Below the pieces are notes generated by a model that was not told the DNA's origin, searched no databases, and saw nothing but the letters and a program-made list of their open reading frames with translations. A stretch of DNA of 64,000 nucleotides from Eleginops maclovinus (taxonomy: Eukaryota; Chordata; Actinopteri; Perciformes; Eleginopidae), in NCBI RefSeq assembly GCF_036324505.1, contig NC_086351.1:5016001-5080000 (forward strand), written 5' to 3'. Shown piece after piece: positions 43,833 through 58,333 of this stretch. Position 1 is the stretch's first letter; every line of letters starts with the position of its first letter. The position numbers and the translations under genes were made by a program.

Positions 43833-43882
43833 TTGGGGTGAACTGACCCTTTAGTTGGGGTGAACTGACCCTTTAGTTGGGG
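43833..43882. repeat. 22-bp tandem duplication
   Basis: TTGGGGTGAACTGACCCTTT plus AG occurs at 43833-43854 and 43855-43876, exactly repeated, followed by a partial third TTGGGG. The unit resembles the terminal motif (gggtgaactgtccctttaa) of a widespread fish interspersed repeat, so it may be a duplicated transposon end. That link is from memory. Confidence 0.9.
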
Positions 43883-44459
43883 CTTCTGTCCTTCCCTGCC
43901 TGAGATGTCCTCACTCCAAGGTTCCAGACTGGTCCTCACAAGGATAGAGGCACGGGAACACACACACCCATTCACACTGGCTCTTAAACCCTTCTGCAAC
44001 ACAATAACACGGTCTGAAATCCCTCCCGGTTTTTTCCTCCCTTCTTCCTTCATCCCCTCCACTGCCTGAGGGAATAAGACAGACTGATGCAGACAGAGGA
44101 AGGCTGGAGGTTAGACGAGGGTTAATTTAGTCTTTTAAACAGGACAACCGATTGGATTAGCGGCCCGGCAGACCAGACAGCCACTCTTGGAATTAAAAAG
44201 GACACACCCCGAAAACGTGGACTACCCGAATTAGACTCCCACCCTCTCGCAGGGAAATCACTATGCAGATCATGGAGTGTTTGCAGGGGCGCGTGGGGAG
44301 GCCAAACTGGGGTTGCTTTGTTTTACTCGGGCCCCGCTCCACCTTAAGCAAGTATCAAGTAATTTGTTTCTAAAGCGAATCGGATTGAGCCTCCCCAAAA
44401 AGAAGAAGGGGAAGCACAAAAGAGGAAGGTTGAAAGAATAACCCCAAACACACAGCACA
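43883..44459. other. Unique sequence, nothing recognised
   Basis: Mixed composition with several GC-richer patches (44270-44340). No exon recognised. Confidence 0.5.
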
Positions 44460-45640
44460 AGAAGATGAAAGAGGGGTAGACTGGACGGAGGGAGTGATTG
44501 ATTTTCATGACGCTCTAAAGCAGATTCCTCTGGAGGCCTGGTTAACGTGACAGATAAGAGAGGAAAACGCAGGGAAAAGGAGAATAAAGGAGATAATAAA
44601 GAACAAGATACTCTGCCCTTCTCCAGTTACCACCAAGCCTTCTCACTCCCTTCCAATCCGTCTTTATTTAGTTTTTTGAATTACACAGGGCCGTCTTTAT
44701 TTTGACTGGAAACCTAATGGAACCTGAGCGCTTACTGGGAGAGAGAATGGAGTGAGAGAAGTGAAGGGAAATGAGTGACAGAAAAAGAGGCAGGTTTGAA
44801 AATGGGATGAATGACTGCATGGATGGACTGAAAGAGAAGGGGCGGAAAGAGTGTGAGAGAAGGAGTAAGGTGAGTGAAGTGAAAAGTTGTGGGAGGAAAA
44901 AAAAAGTAGATCAGAGGGTCTAAAAATGACCACAGAGATTGGAAAGTAGGTGTGTGTGTGTGTGTGTGTGTGTTTGGCTGCCAATCACTCTGTCAGAGAG
45001 TACGATGGAGTTTTTGTCAGTGTGTGTGTGCAAGAGAAGACAGTTAGAGAGAGGAAGAGAGAGGTGGGGGGGCCAGACGGGGATAAAGGGCTTTGCAGCC
45101 ATGAATGTCATACTAATAAAGCCCAGTTGGATTTGAGGTTCTGCCTGTGGGTCGAGGAATGACAGGAGGGAACGATGAATGGAAGAGGGAAAGGTGAAAG
45201 AAGTTGATAACATAAAAACGATGGAGGGAGTGAAAGGGGGAAAAGACAGACACTAAAATATCTCGAGAAAAGAAAGAACAGGCCGTGACATTGGAGGTGA
45301 GACAGAGGGGTACGGGAGGGATTAGGGAGGAATAAAGAGGGCAAGAAGCGAGGAAAAGTAAAAGCACATGAGGGTGAGTGAGGGGTAGAAGAGGAGGATA
45401 AAGGGAGGAAGAAAGGAGGGGATGATGGAGAAAGAGCAATGAGGGCATGCAAAATGAATGTCTGTTGATACCCTATTTTCAACAGAGGAGATGAAAGGGA
45501 GAAGGAGGGAATAAAAAAAGGGTGGGCAGAGAAGAGGAATGAGCTGCTGATAGGGAAAGAAAGAGTAGGGGTAGAGACAGAGAAAAGGCCAAACAGGAAA
45601 ACAAGTGATGGAGGGCGAGATCGGAAAAGAGCGACGGGGG
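44460..45640. repeat. Long purine-rich block enclosing a TG microsatellite
   Basis: About 1.1 kb of A/G-dominated plus-strand DNA, broken at 44620-44700. It contains (TG)12 at 44950-44973 and a shorter TGTGTGTGTG near 45020. Minus-strand frames at 44697-45482 are Ser/Pro/Phe/Leu-rich composition artefacts. Confidence 0.75.
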
Positions 45641-45669
45641 AGTTTGATTGTGCTAATCAGCAGTATGGG

Positions 45670-45835
45670 GCATGTTTGTGGTGGGGGGGAGAGCTATCAT
45701 TACTGCCATCTAAAAATAACGTTGGCATTGGGCGGCTGTGGTCTGAGAAATGAGGTGGGAGCAGAAGAAGAGGTAATTACAGCAGACCTATTAGCATGCA
45801 CGTAGCCCTCATTAAATGTTCACACAGGAAACTGG
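45670..45835. promoter_or_regulatory. Possible conserved noncoding element
   Basis: Complex sequence directly after the purine block, with CATTACTGCCATCTAAAAAT, GAGGTAATTACAGCAGACC and TATTAGCATGCACGTAGCCC. It contains a TAATTA homeodomain core and an ATTAGCAT octamer-like core. Appearance only. Confidence 0.22.
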
Positions 45836-46311
45836 GACTGAGGAATTATGCTTCTGGGGAAGTTCAAGACAGAAAGCCTGCCAGCCTGCACTGCAAACTA
45901 TTTGGTCACGCTGACAGCATCAAAGGCCAAAGGAGCCCTCCTATTGGTTACCTATTCACTCCATTCACTCACTGACTCAGATCTAACGTCCACAGGTAGC
46001 ACTCGACTGAGACACCTTCATAAAAAGGGATTCAATCAGACATTCCTGGATGTCTGCAAGCTTTAGAAAGCAACATTTAAGTGCAAGCAGCTTTTTACCC
46101 TTCTGGTGGTATAATTGTTGGTGCTGCTGTTGCAAAAACCACTCTACAGCTTTCCATTTCTCTCAGAGCTACACACAACATGCTACTTCAGTTTCCTGCA
46201 CAACGGAGACTGTGATAACCTTTATTTTTCTTTCAGCTGATTTTGAACAAGAACAGCAGATTTTATGACTTATGACAGCTTATAGTAAAAAACGCTCCTC
46301 AGTTAACGTTA
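45836..46311. other. Unique sequence, nothing recognised
   Basis: No gene recognised; small open frames lack motifs. Confidence 0.5.
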
Positions 46312-46575
46312 CTGCAGCAGTGGCTCAGTCAGTAGGGGCTTGGACTGGGAATCGTAGGGTCGCCGGTTCAAGTCCCCAAACAGACTTGAAATATGCAAAG
46401 TGGACTGCGACTTGGAGAGGTCCCAGTTCACCTCCTAGGCCCTGCTGTGGTGCCCTTGAGCAAGGCACCGGACACCTCCAATCCCCCCTCCCCATTGCTC
46501 CCCGGGCGCTGCACACTAGCTGCCCACTGCTCCTAGTACTAGGATGGGTTAAAAGCATTCTATGCAGCGTTCCAC
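46312..46575 (+). mobile_element. tRNA-derived SINE with clear A and B boxes
   Basis: The head GCAGTGGCTCAGTCAGTAGG holds the A box (TGGCTCAGTCAGTAGGGGC, 46321-46339). The B box GGTTCAAGTCC lies at 46365-46375. The body includes CCCTTGAGCAAGGCACCGGA, CCCATTGCTCCCCGGGCGCT, CTGCCCACTGCTCCTAGTAC and GGATGGGTTAAAAGC, which I recognise as the conserved body of a widespread teleost SINE group. The tail is unclear, so the right border is approximate. Open frames across it are not genes. It is the best preserved SINE in the window. Confidence 0.85.
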
Positions 46576-48865
<2,290 letters not shown>

Positions 48866-48893
48866 TTAAAGAGGCCCTATTATGCTGTTGGGG

Positions 48894-48983
<90 letters not shown>

Positions 48984-49406
48984 ATTGTGTGTGTGTGTGC
49001 AATAGATTTTTGTGCATCTCAATGGTCTGCAAAGGCTAAAATCCCAAAGTTTCTCACCCCGCCCACCCCCTGCCTAAAAAGTCTCCATTGCAATTCTTTG
49101 TAGGCTTCCGTATCATAGTGACATCACTATCTCACGCTTCTATTGGCTAGCGCTCCAACACATTGTAGGTGAAAGGGTAAGGGGCGAGACATCTCTAAGT
49201 GGGTGACCAATCACAGTAGAGCCCGTCAGCTAACCAGTCAGAGCAGACTGGGCTCTGGTTTCAGACAGATGGTGAAAAGAGGTGCTTCAGCACAGGCAGT
49301 ATGAGAAAAATAAGAGCTTTTTGAACATTAAAGCATGGAGACATGTCCCAGAAGAAGCACAAAATACGAATATGAACCTGAAAATGAGCATAGTATGTTC
49401 TCTTGA
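48866..49406 (-). mobile_element. TTAA-bounded MITE-like element, copy 4 (541 bp, with TG expansion)
   Basis: Starts TTAAAGAGGCCCTATTATGC and ends GAGCATAGTATGTTCTCTTGA, whose reverse complement matches the other terminus. The reverse orientation matches copies 2 and 5. An 88-bp perfect TG tract (48895-48982) plus a shorter one (48986-48999) sits just inside the left terminus, where other copies have none. The interior keeps GGTCTGCAAAGGCTAAAATC, CTATTGGCTAGCGCTCCAAC, GTGACCAATCACAGTAGAGC, and TTTCAGACAGATGGTGAAAA. One TTAA has decayed to TTGA. Confidence 0.85.
48895..48982. repeat. (TG)n microsatellite inside element copy 4, 88 bp
   Basis: Perfect TG alternation beginning 29 bp inside the element; a second TG run follows after CAT. 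Confidence 0.97.
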
Positions 49407-52083
49407 AAATTAAAACCAATAGTGGCTGGAAAGATGTTGAGCAGATAGATACAGCGATACAGAAATATGTTGTTAATAATAGAGACAGGCTCAGATACAA
49501 AATTACCCAGAGTTACACCCTGGCACACACTCACAGTCTGCTTCCTGAAACTAACAAGTACAAACATGACCTCGCCTTGTCCCTGAGAAAAATCACACTG
49601 GTGAGTTGGCATACTGTGGAACAGCTCCATGCCAAATATAGAGGCCCACATACAGAGTGTACCTGCAGCACAGTGACATGAGCATGCAAATAGAAGATAC
49701 TGCGGAGATTGCTGGATTTGAATGAGCAATCACTGTTGAGTTAAGAGTTGCGATTGTAGGAGTAAAATCTGGTATATTTTTCCCACACTGAAACTCAACT
49801 GCAAACATACACAGTTCACACCCATGCCAGTGCAAAAAGCACACGCACACGCACCCACACCCACACACACACACACACACACACATTAAGCATGAGCTGA
49901 CAGACATTGTAAACAGGATTTTACGCTGTGTTACAACATCCTTTTGATTACCTTTTCAACCCTTGCAGCAGCGTCCCTGACCTGTGAATGCTTTCAGGGC
50001 ATGTTCACATGAAAGTGGTTTAGTAATACTCTGCATCACAACTCCTTTGCTTTGATCCATTTGTCTAGCTGACAACAAAGCTTTTGGTGCACCTGAAAAT
50101 ATAGATCTTACTATACATTCAAATGAACAGCTGTGAACACTACTATGAGAGGCTGAATCAACTGAACCAAATTCCCCCCTGATGATTTTAGGGACGCACA
50201 GAGAGAGAGAGGCTGATATCTAATGGAGATTAGTGAGGTGCTACCATAACAGAAAGACCTCCTGAAAAAGTCATTCATATTTCATGTTCAGGTATTTGTT
50301 TGGATGAAATTGACTGCAAAGTGCAAACAATCAAATGTCCAATGATCCAGTAAGTATGATTCCAGTAAGTAAACGGTCAAATAAAGAGTCATTTCCTAAT
50401 GTCAAATGTCCATGTCTTCTATGAGCACATGTTTTCAAAATGTATCAAAGACATGCCTGAGAGTTTCTGAGGTTCATTGAAAACCAAGACTAGGGTTAGC
50501 TGTCATTATACATGTTTGAACCTGCCTTGTGTGAGTCACAAGCTGTAAGCTAACAGAGAGAAGAAAGCAAGTGTCCTTCCCCTGATTCCTTAAATTTCAA
50601 CATCATCGATGTTTGGTTCACTTTCTATATTTTATTAAACTGGTATTCATGTCTACTACTGATAAGATACTTTAGACAGTTATAATCAATAACAACAAAC
50701 TGTCTACTTTGTTCAGAAGACTACAAAAGTGGAAGGAAATTGAAAAATGATCCTCATGTCCAACGGCTCCTCTAAACGTTTATGCAAACACTCATTTGAT
50801 GGACGACCAAAGACTGCATATAAGACGTAAACCATTGGTTTGCGGTGTAGGAAGACTCGAGTTTGGGGTTCTGCCAATCCTCATATTAGAATGTCTAAAA
50901 ACAACACTGTGGAACGTTTAAAATGCTACTACAAAAACACAAAGCATCCACACTGGACAATACAGCGGTAGTGAGCTGCCACTCTTAATGAAGCTACGCA
51001 GTAAAGCATACCCTGCTTTTATGTCCATTTCACTCTAAGTGGGACCTTTACCAAGAGGACATTACGCTGTTTTGAAGAACACTTGAAACGAGTGATTTCG
51101 ACCATAAAAGTGACAGAAAACTGTTTACTGAGGTATTAAACTAAACCAAAAGAAGGATCATTTCCTCATACAGCATTACTTTTTTTTGCGACCAGAGGAG
51201 ATGCCCATTTTTACGACCCCTGCTAGTGCTTGATAGAATGCTGACATAAAATATCACACACAGTCTTTACGAAGATTAGACCAATTAGGATAAAGGGGGT
51301 CAGGTCCCCTTTTCTCAGTGTGTTTTGAGCGCTATGAAATGCTGCTACAATTCCCACTGCTCCCCATCCACAGGCCAGACAAAGACAGCAGCACAGACTC
51401 AGTCCCAGACATTGATTACGTCAATCTTACATAACAAGGACGAGTGTTTGTGTGTCGCCTGAATCAGTGAATGTGTGTTGACATGCATCAGGGTTGTGTC
51501 CATGTGATTGCCTGTGTGTGCATGCTTCTATTTCTTATTCTTCTGTATGTGTATTTGCTGTGCGTGTGCATGAGTGTTTATCACATCTGTAAGTCCCCAT
51601 TCACTGACTGTGCCTCAATTTTCGATCCAACAAACAAAGAAAACATAGGTGCTTTAGATGGAGTGCCCAAGGTCAGCTCTATATTTTCGAAAATGTTGAA
51701 CAACAAACAAGAAGAAAGGTTTCACATGAATGTTCTTTCTTTCTGGTTCATAAAACCCGAGAGAGAAAAATGCAAGATGTTCTCAGAATCTACTGAACAA
51801 CAGTCGGGCTTGTTCCCCCAGTTTGTGCAGAAGCACGCAATGGCTGACTGATGGTTTGAGAGGACAATGTAATTGGGTTTTTGGAAGCATCTCTCTCCTG
51901 GGGAATGGCTCCATGTTTGCCTCTGAGATATTTCTGACACAGAAAGAGTTTCCTGTTGCAAAACCACTGGCGTTTGAGTCGACAACAACAACACGTACTG
52001 TCAAACAGTAATCAGAACAGTGGCGGATGAAAGATGGGTAAGCTATGACCTTTCATAAAGCATGCAGAGATATGCAGCATTCA
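49407..52083. other. 2.7 kb of unique DNA, no gene recognised
   Basis: (CA)n at 49862-49884, preceded by CACACGCACACGCACCC. A plus-strand open stretch at 51597-51851 has ordinary composition (for example DPTNKENIGALDGVPKVSS). It lacks a clear acceptor and its upstream part is low-complexity, so it is not called. The opposite strand is also open there. Confidence 0.45.
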
Positions 52084-52496
52084 TTAAAGGGGCGCTATTA
52101 TGCTTTTTTAAAATTCAAATTCTTGTAGTGCGTTTGTAGGTTTTTGTGCGTGTAAATGATCTGCAAAGGCTAATATCCCAAAAGTTCCCTCCCCACACCC
52201 CATCTTACCTCAAATGCGTCGCTTGGACTCCTTTGTTTACTTCTATAACATAATGACATCAATATGTAACACTCATGCCTCTATTGGCTAATGTTCCAAC
52301 ACATTATGTAATAGGCTAAGGGGCGGGACATCTCTAAGCAGTTGACCAATCACAACAGAGATGGCCAGCAAACAAATGTCGGCCCTGGTTTGAGAAATAA
52401 AGCACTTTTTGAACATTAAAGCATGTTAATATTTCATAGTAGAGGCACAGAAATACAAATATGAACCTGAAAATGAACATAATACGTTGAGTTTAA
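52084..52496 (-). mobile_element. TTAA-bounded MITE-like element, copy 5 (413 bp)
   Basis: TTAA at 52084-52087 and at 52493-52496. The left terminus TTAAAGGGGCGCTATTATGC and the right part GAACCTGAAAATGAACATAA match copy 4 in the same orientation. The interior shares CTGCAAAGGCTAATATCCCA, GACTCCTTTGTTTACTT (with copy 2), CTATTGGCTAATGTTCCAAC, GGGGCGGGACATCTCTAAGC, and TTGACCAATCACAACAGAG. The extreme right end is diverged. Confidence 0.85.
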
Positions 52497-53219
52497 TACA
52501 AGAGGCATGAATAATTTGTTTCCAGGAAAGTGTTGAATGTACCTTTTGTTGCTCACGGTGATGGATGAAAAAGATAAAAGCTGGTAAAAAGTACTGTTCA
52601 TTATGTAAAATAGGTAAGCACAGAGTTTCATTTTGGTACATTGGCATGTGTTTACTAGGAGATGTACACAAGCAGCTTTGTGGGAATCAAAACTATGCCT
52701 ATAGAGCCATGGGCAGTCAGGGCAGGGAAGCAATATTCATTGGCATTCACAGTTACACACTGCCACACAAGGGAGCTCCCCAGTACAACTGCAGCCTTCT
52801 AGTACAACACCGAGCAGGTCCACTGGAGCAGCTGAGGGAATGTAACCTTGGTGATGTTTTTTTAAGGAGGTGAAGACAGCATTTTTCATTTTTCCTCCAC
52901 CTAGACTAAAGGTGGAGCTCTAACACCTGGAGTCGTCTGAGGAATTGTAATAGTAAAAAAAAAAAAGGTCATGTCGTTGTCAACAAATTCCCCAATGAAA
53001 TTAAATATTGAAGCTGCAGGATTTTCAAGTCAAAAGACATTCGTGCTTCTTTGTATCGAGCCACCTACAGGTCATTAGATAGAGATTTGAAAGGAGCAGA
53101 CAATACTGTAGGGGCAAAATGCTACGGTTATCATATCTGGTCATACAAAACGCATAGTTGTCACCTTTTTTTTTTAACCTTATTTGGATAAAGCCTCAGG
53201 GTGTTGAAACCACCCGTGG
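52497..53219. other. Unique sequence, nothing recognised
   Basis: Includes a 12-A run near 52956 and T run near 53168; no plausible exon. Confidence 0.5.
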
Positions 53220-53950
53220 TGTAGGCGGAAAGAGAGAGGGTAAAAAATAAAAAATAAACAAGCAGGGAAAGAGCGAGAGTGTGAGAAGCCCCCAGATATA
53301 CAGAGAAGTGGTTGTGTTTGCACGAGATAAGGCCAAGGAGCTAAATCACATAGTGAGCGAGGAGGTATGCTATTAACCAGGACAAATATGCCTATTCAAA
53401 CAGCAACTTTCACAGCCTAAATGAAAATGCGTTTGGGCAAGAGACGAAGGAGGACGCAAGAGAAAGAGAGGGAGGGGGGAGAGAACAAGAGGGAGAAGAC
53501 AGGGAAGGGTAAAAGGGGCATCGGAAGGAAGGAGCCAGAGATGGATTACGCCCAACAGAGGGAGCGCAAAGAGAGATAAAACAGGGAAGGCGCTATTTCA
53601 TTTGTCTAATTATATTTATCTATCTTTCGCTCACAAACAAACAAAAAGAGACAAATGGGGCCGACTAAATACACTAAAGCCGAACGAGTCCAAACAGGCA
53701 CTCCAACACGCCAGCACACATATTAACCGAAGGCACGCAACAGCAACCACAGTTTTACAAATCCAAGGGGGGAAAAAAATAAGTAAGTGAGAAAGAAAAT
53801 ACGGGAATGGTGGTGAAGAAATGAGAAAAGCTGAGAGTGGAGAAGATAGTAGGGCTAAGGGCAAAAGCCAGATTGACACTGAAAAATTAATGCGCAATTG
53901 CAAAGAGGGCTGCGTGTGAGACTGAGATGGAAAAAGAATGTGTGAGTGAC
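53220..53950. repeat. Purine-rich low-complexity DNA
   Basis: A/G-rich at 53220-53290, 53430-53590 and 53760-53870, separated by AT-rich DNA. Opposite-strand frames are artefacts. Confidence 0.6.
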
Positions 53951-54025
53951 ACAAGGACGAAGGATGAGAATATTGGCCCCAATGCTGACAGATTTAAGGT
54001 TATGGTCTGTGCACTCCTCCTCAAC

Positions 54026-54051
54026 CACACACACACACACACACACACACA
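54026..54051. repeat. Short (CA)n microsatellite
   Basis: Thirteen CA units marking the switch from purine-rich (left) to pyrimidine-rich (right) DNA. Confidence 0.95.
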
Positions 54052-54570
54052 TGCTCACCTTCTGTCACTCGCTCTCCCCACATTTCCTCTTCCCGCCATA
54101 AATGCATCTCTTTTTTTCTCCCTTACGATTCCCATTTCTCACATCGCCGTCCCCCTTCTGTCTCCCTCCCCCTTACTCAATGCATGTGTGTGGTGATTTG
54201 GCTATTTGTCTTCTGTATGTCACACACGGGCATCAGCACTCACATACACACACACGCTCAAATGCCTGTTCATCTTCGTACATCTGATTGTGTCAATTTG
54301 TCTCAGTGTCACGCCACTCTCCAATTTGCCATCTGCCTGACAGGATCTTATTGATTGGCCCGCACACTTGTCATTCTTCTAGTCTCTCACCCTCCTGTCC
54401 AATCTCCACATCTCCATATGAGAATAGTTTTCAGACACCTCCCTTCTGCCACCACCATACGTCCCTGCCTCCATTCTTCATTATCACACCTCCTTCAACA
54501 CTTCTATCCTTACATTTCTACACTTTTTTCTAACACCATTCCCACATCCCACTTCACTTTTTCTTTCATT
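54052..54570. repeat. Pyrimidine-rich low-complexity block
   Basis: ctccctcccccttactcaatg-like DNA with ACAC fragments near 54240. Plus frames are Ser/Pro/His-rich artefacts. Confidence 0.65.
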
Positions 54571-57500
54571 TCACTCCCTGGCCTTAATAGCGCACACAAA
54601 TCAGGATATGGGCTTTTATGCCGTGATCAGTAACCCAAATGGAAATGCAGTCATAATAGTGATTACCTGTCATAGCCTGGCTTAGCTTATAAGCAGTGCA
54701 TGAGCATCCATTGCCGACTTGAAACGGCAGACTAAAAGTCTTAACTGCCTCTGTAATTCAGCAGAGGTTCCCGGCAGTCAGAAACTGTGTTGCTCTCACG
54801 TGCCTGGATGAAAAACTTTAAAGTCATGGAGAATTTTAACTTCAGAAGATGAACCTGCCAGAATAGAAACATCTAGTAGAAGGAAAACACAAGGTTTATT
54901 GAGTTTGATTTCTTGTTTATCTCGACAATTCACCTGACTACTTTGACCCACCTACGCTGTCATTCCGTGCATTGCCATTTTAAACTTTCCGTTTCATTTT
55001 GAAGTGTGTTTTTGTGTAAGTCTGAGCGTTTGAGCGACTTAAAGTCTCACAGGAATACACTGAATTTAGAACTCTATCAAATATCCTGCTGACACACAAT
55101 CTTGTCAATCTGCAGCCGCAATCCATCAAGGTAAATGCAGCATGTTTATGTTATTCAGTGGGGAAAAGGTTCCTTTCTCAGTCCTTTATTTCAGGCAATG
55201 CTTTTGATAACTGGCACTGGCTTTACAGATAAGTATTTCTGAAACAATGTGCTCAGCAGGGAACCAGTTTAATTTGTTGGCTCAGACAGACTATTACAAA
55301 GACCATATCGATTCTCATTCCCTGTTCTTTAAAAAGAAGAACAAATAAATTGTGGGAAATCACTTTGTTTGTACCTGTGTCACTAAACCACAGCGCTAAT
55401 TTAAACACGGGAAGGATGATGCATTGGTGAGAGATGCTCCATCTTCAGCAGAATGTCCACAGATTAATTCCCCACAACATCTGAGGTTTCTATCACTTGC
55501 CATATGCCTTATTGATGTGTTGTTCCCGCATGAATCTGACTTTCTCACTTTAATCTACTCATGAATAATGTAGGAAAATGTAGGAAAAGCTCTGTTGTGC
55601 ACAGATGTTTCCCCTTCCTTTTTTTATCAGTTGTATTTAATATGAGAACATCCTCTCATCTTTTAAATATCTGCTGTGATTTCTTCATGGTAAGGTTTGT
55701 GTCTCAACTCCCCGGCTAAGTAGTGCTTTTGTCATGTGGCTTTTGTGGTCCATTACATTTGAATTGTGTTGTTTTATAAGCCGCTTGCCTTTTAATATTT
55801 TCCTTTTCTATTAATGTTACCTCCGCAATCCTTTTACCGCTTTGTTCCCTGTACACTGTCATATTTATTTGCTCAAATAAAGCCTACCTCTCTGAAGCTA
55901 TTTCCAGGAATACTGGGTTGTTACGAGACGAAAAAAATCTCCTGCCATGATGCAAGCCTGCACCCATTGACTCTGACTCCAGCTGCCATAAAGAGCACAA
56001 TGTTACCACACAGAAGATCGACGCAGGAGAAGACGTGTCATAATGATCAACCGGCGCCAGGTGAGATGTGCAGGAGAAAAGTGATGTAGGCCCACATGAG
56101 ACTGTCAAGGCAGTGGAGTCAGAGGAGTGCGAGATCTGTCTGCAGTCAGAGCTCAGGAGCTGACTGCAGACTCTAGAGACCGACTAACCAACCAGCACAC
56201 CAACCAATCAGTTTTCTCTGCCTATAGAGCAACAGTTCATCATTCTCTCCGACAAACATTGTTATTTCCATTCCCCAAACACCCGAGGAGCAGCTCTCTG
56301 CATCCATGCTCGCAAGAACACATTTCAACTGAACTGTTTGGCACAAAAATACCACGGGGCCTCGCTTGAAAACTCACTTCCTGTACTTATACACCCCAAG
56401 ATTATTACAAGATCAGTCTCTTGTCTATTTAACCTGGTCGTTTTACCCCCCTTGCTTTGGTGTTCCTGGTTAAATTTGACCGGTCTGTTGTAACTGTGGT
56501 TACAATAACACAAAACCCAGATGTTATATAAACACCCTTTTAAGCTGTAGATAATGTCTCAGAAAATATATTCCAAAATGAACATGGTTATCGATTTCTG
56601 AGTTTGTGCTATTTGATTATTGAACATGAATCAAGGGTTACCAGTTCATTTCCTATGTCATTTTTGACCAGGAAGATCATAAAGTTAACTAATAAACCAT
56701 TCAAAATGCAATCAAAGTGGTGATCAGCTAGTTTATATGTGCCTACTGTTGAGGATATCCTAAGGCTTTAAAGCAATCAAATGTAAAACCTAATATTTAT
56801 GATTGAGTAAAGTAGTAAATCCGTCAGATTTGAGTTAACCAAGGTTAACACAGGCTATGACTTTAAGCACATACAGTTGTACGTTTGATTCATTTGTACA
56901 AGTGTAGAATGAAGGCATTCAGAATGTAACGCCATGTCAAGGTCCGTGGTATAAAACCGAGAGTCGACATCAAAAAGAATTCAGAATTGGACAAGCAGAA
57001 TGTCTTGCAATTAGATTTCTTGGTTTGAAGACGGGAACCGTCGCAGAATCTGCACTTCATTATATACTATCTCGAATCTGACATCGTCTCCTTTGACTTC
57101 TTCTCTGTGCTCTGAGAGTCACTGCTGAATAGGTGACACTGCAGTTTTTAAAAAGGTGGGATAAGCAAGAGCTTTGCGGATCAATAAAATCAAATTTAAA
57201 TATACTTCTGCGGGGGTTGATCAATACCAACGTCTCAACATTTACTGTGTGGTTTTCAAAACCCATTTTCTGTGTTTTCAGGTACAAAAAAATAGCCTCC
57301 CTTTTGTATTTTTGAGACACTACACAAACATTTACTTTGTTTAAAGTCTCATTTTTGAACCCAGCTCTTCTGAGATTTTGCAGACAATCTTTTCCGGCTT
57401 ATCCTTGTTTTTCGCGGCACAATGGGAAACCCTGATTTCGGAGAGGAAAAGACACAGCTGTGCATCTCTGTTCCCATCCCTCAGCCGTACTTCGGGAACT

Positions 57501-58333
57501 GCATTTGATTTGGAAAGGCAGTGAAGGGAGATAATCACACATCCTTCTGTGAAATGGAGTGTTTTCAACAAAAAAGAAGCTTTGAACATTCATAGGGGTG
57601 TTTGGGTCAGTGAAGGGGGGGCTTTTAATATGAAAATGAGAAGGGGCGTGGGGAGAGTGGGAGGGAAATAAAAGATTAACTTCATCATATAATCAATCAC
57701 ACTTGTTCACCACCATTAATCAGCGCGTCTCCACTTCTCAAGTGCCTCTTTTTCCACTTCCAAATTCAACTCACAAGCTTCGTTGTGCATGAGCTACCCT
57801 GCTTTTTGGTTCACACAGATCAAGCCTTTTCATTACATTTCATGATCTTCTATATTTCATCACGTCTCATAAAAGGGAAAGATAAAAACTAAGAATAGCC
57901 GGCCATATTGTGAATTGTTTGCTCCCTGCTGCTGCCAGATTGGATCAGCAGCAATAACAGGAATTTAGAAATCATCCTACAGAATACAGATATTTGCACT
58001 TGGCAATAGTCAAAGCCAGTTTATCAAGTTCATCCCTCCGAGCAGAGCCAGCGACTACACCTTAGAAGGTTGGCTTTGAACTAAACGTCATCTTTTTGCC
58101 AACAGCTGCTATTTATAAATCACATTTGCATGAATGTCCAGTAGCACCCTCATCCTATGCATAATGAATGATTCCCTCACTCTAACCTATAATAGCACCT
58201 TACCAGCAGCAGAAAGAGAGACTCAAAAGACACTCTGGAGAAGTCTTCAGTAAGAGGAATAACACCAAACTATAAATGATAAGCTTTCTCTGACAAACTT
58301 TCTCTTCTCCTATCCTTATTAAAATCTAAACTA
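54571..58333. other. 3.8 kb of unique AT-rich DNA, no gene recognised
   Basis: No microsatellite or known interspersed repeat. Open frames at 55814-56108 and 57060-57593 have normal composition but no recognised domain or convincing splice borders. 57600-57740 is a complex stretch with CCACCATTAATCAGCGCG that could be conserved noncoding DNA. Confidence 0.45.

Noticed and set aside
46321..46395. Possible functional tRNA gene
   Set aside because: The A and B boxes are embedded in a SINE with a teleost SINE body, and no cloverleaf with a paired acceptor stem is evident.
51597..51851. Plus-strand open stretch with ordinary composition, considered as an exon
   Set aside because: No convincing splice acceptor, upstream part low-complexity, opposite strand also open, no motif recognised.
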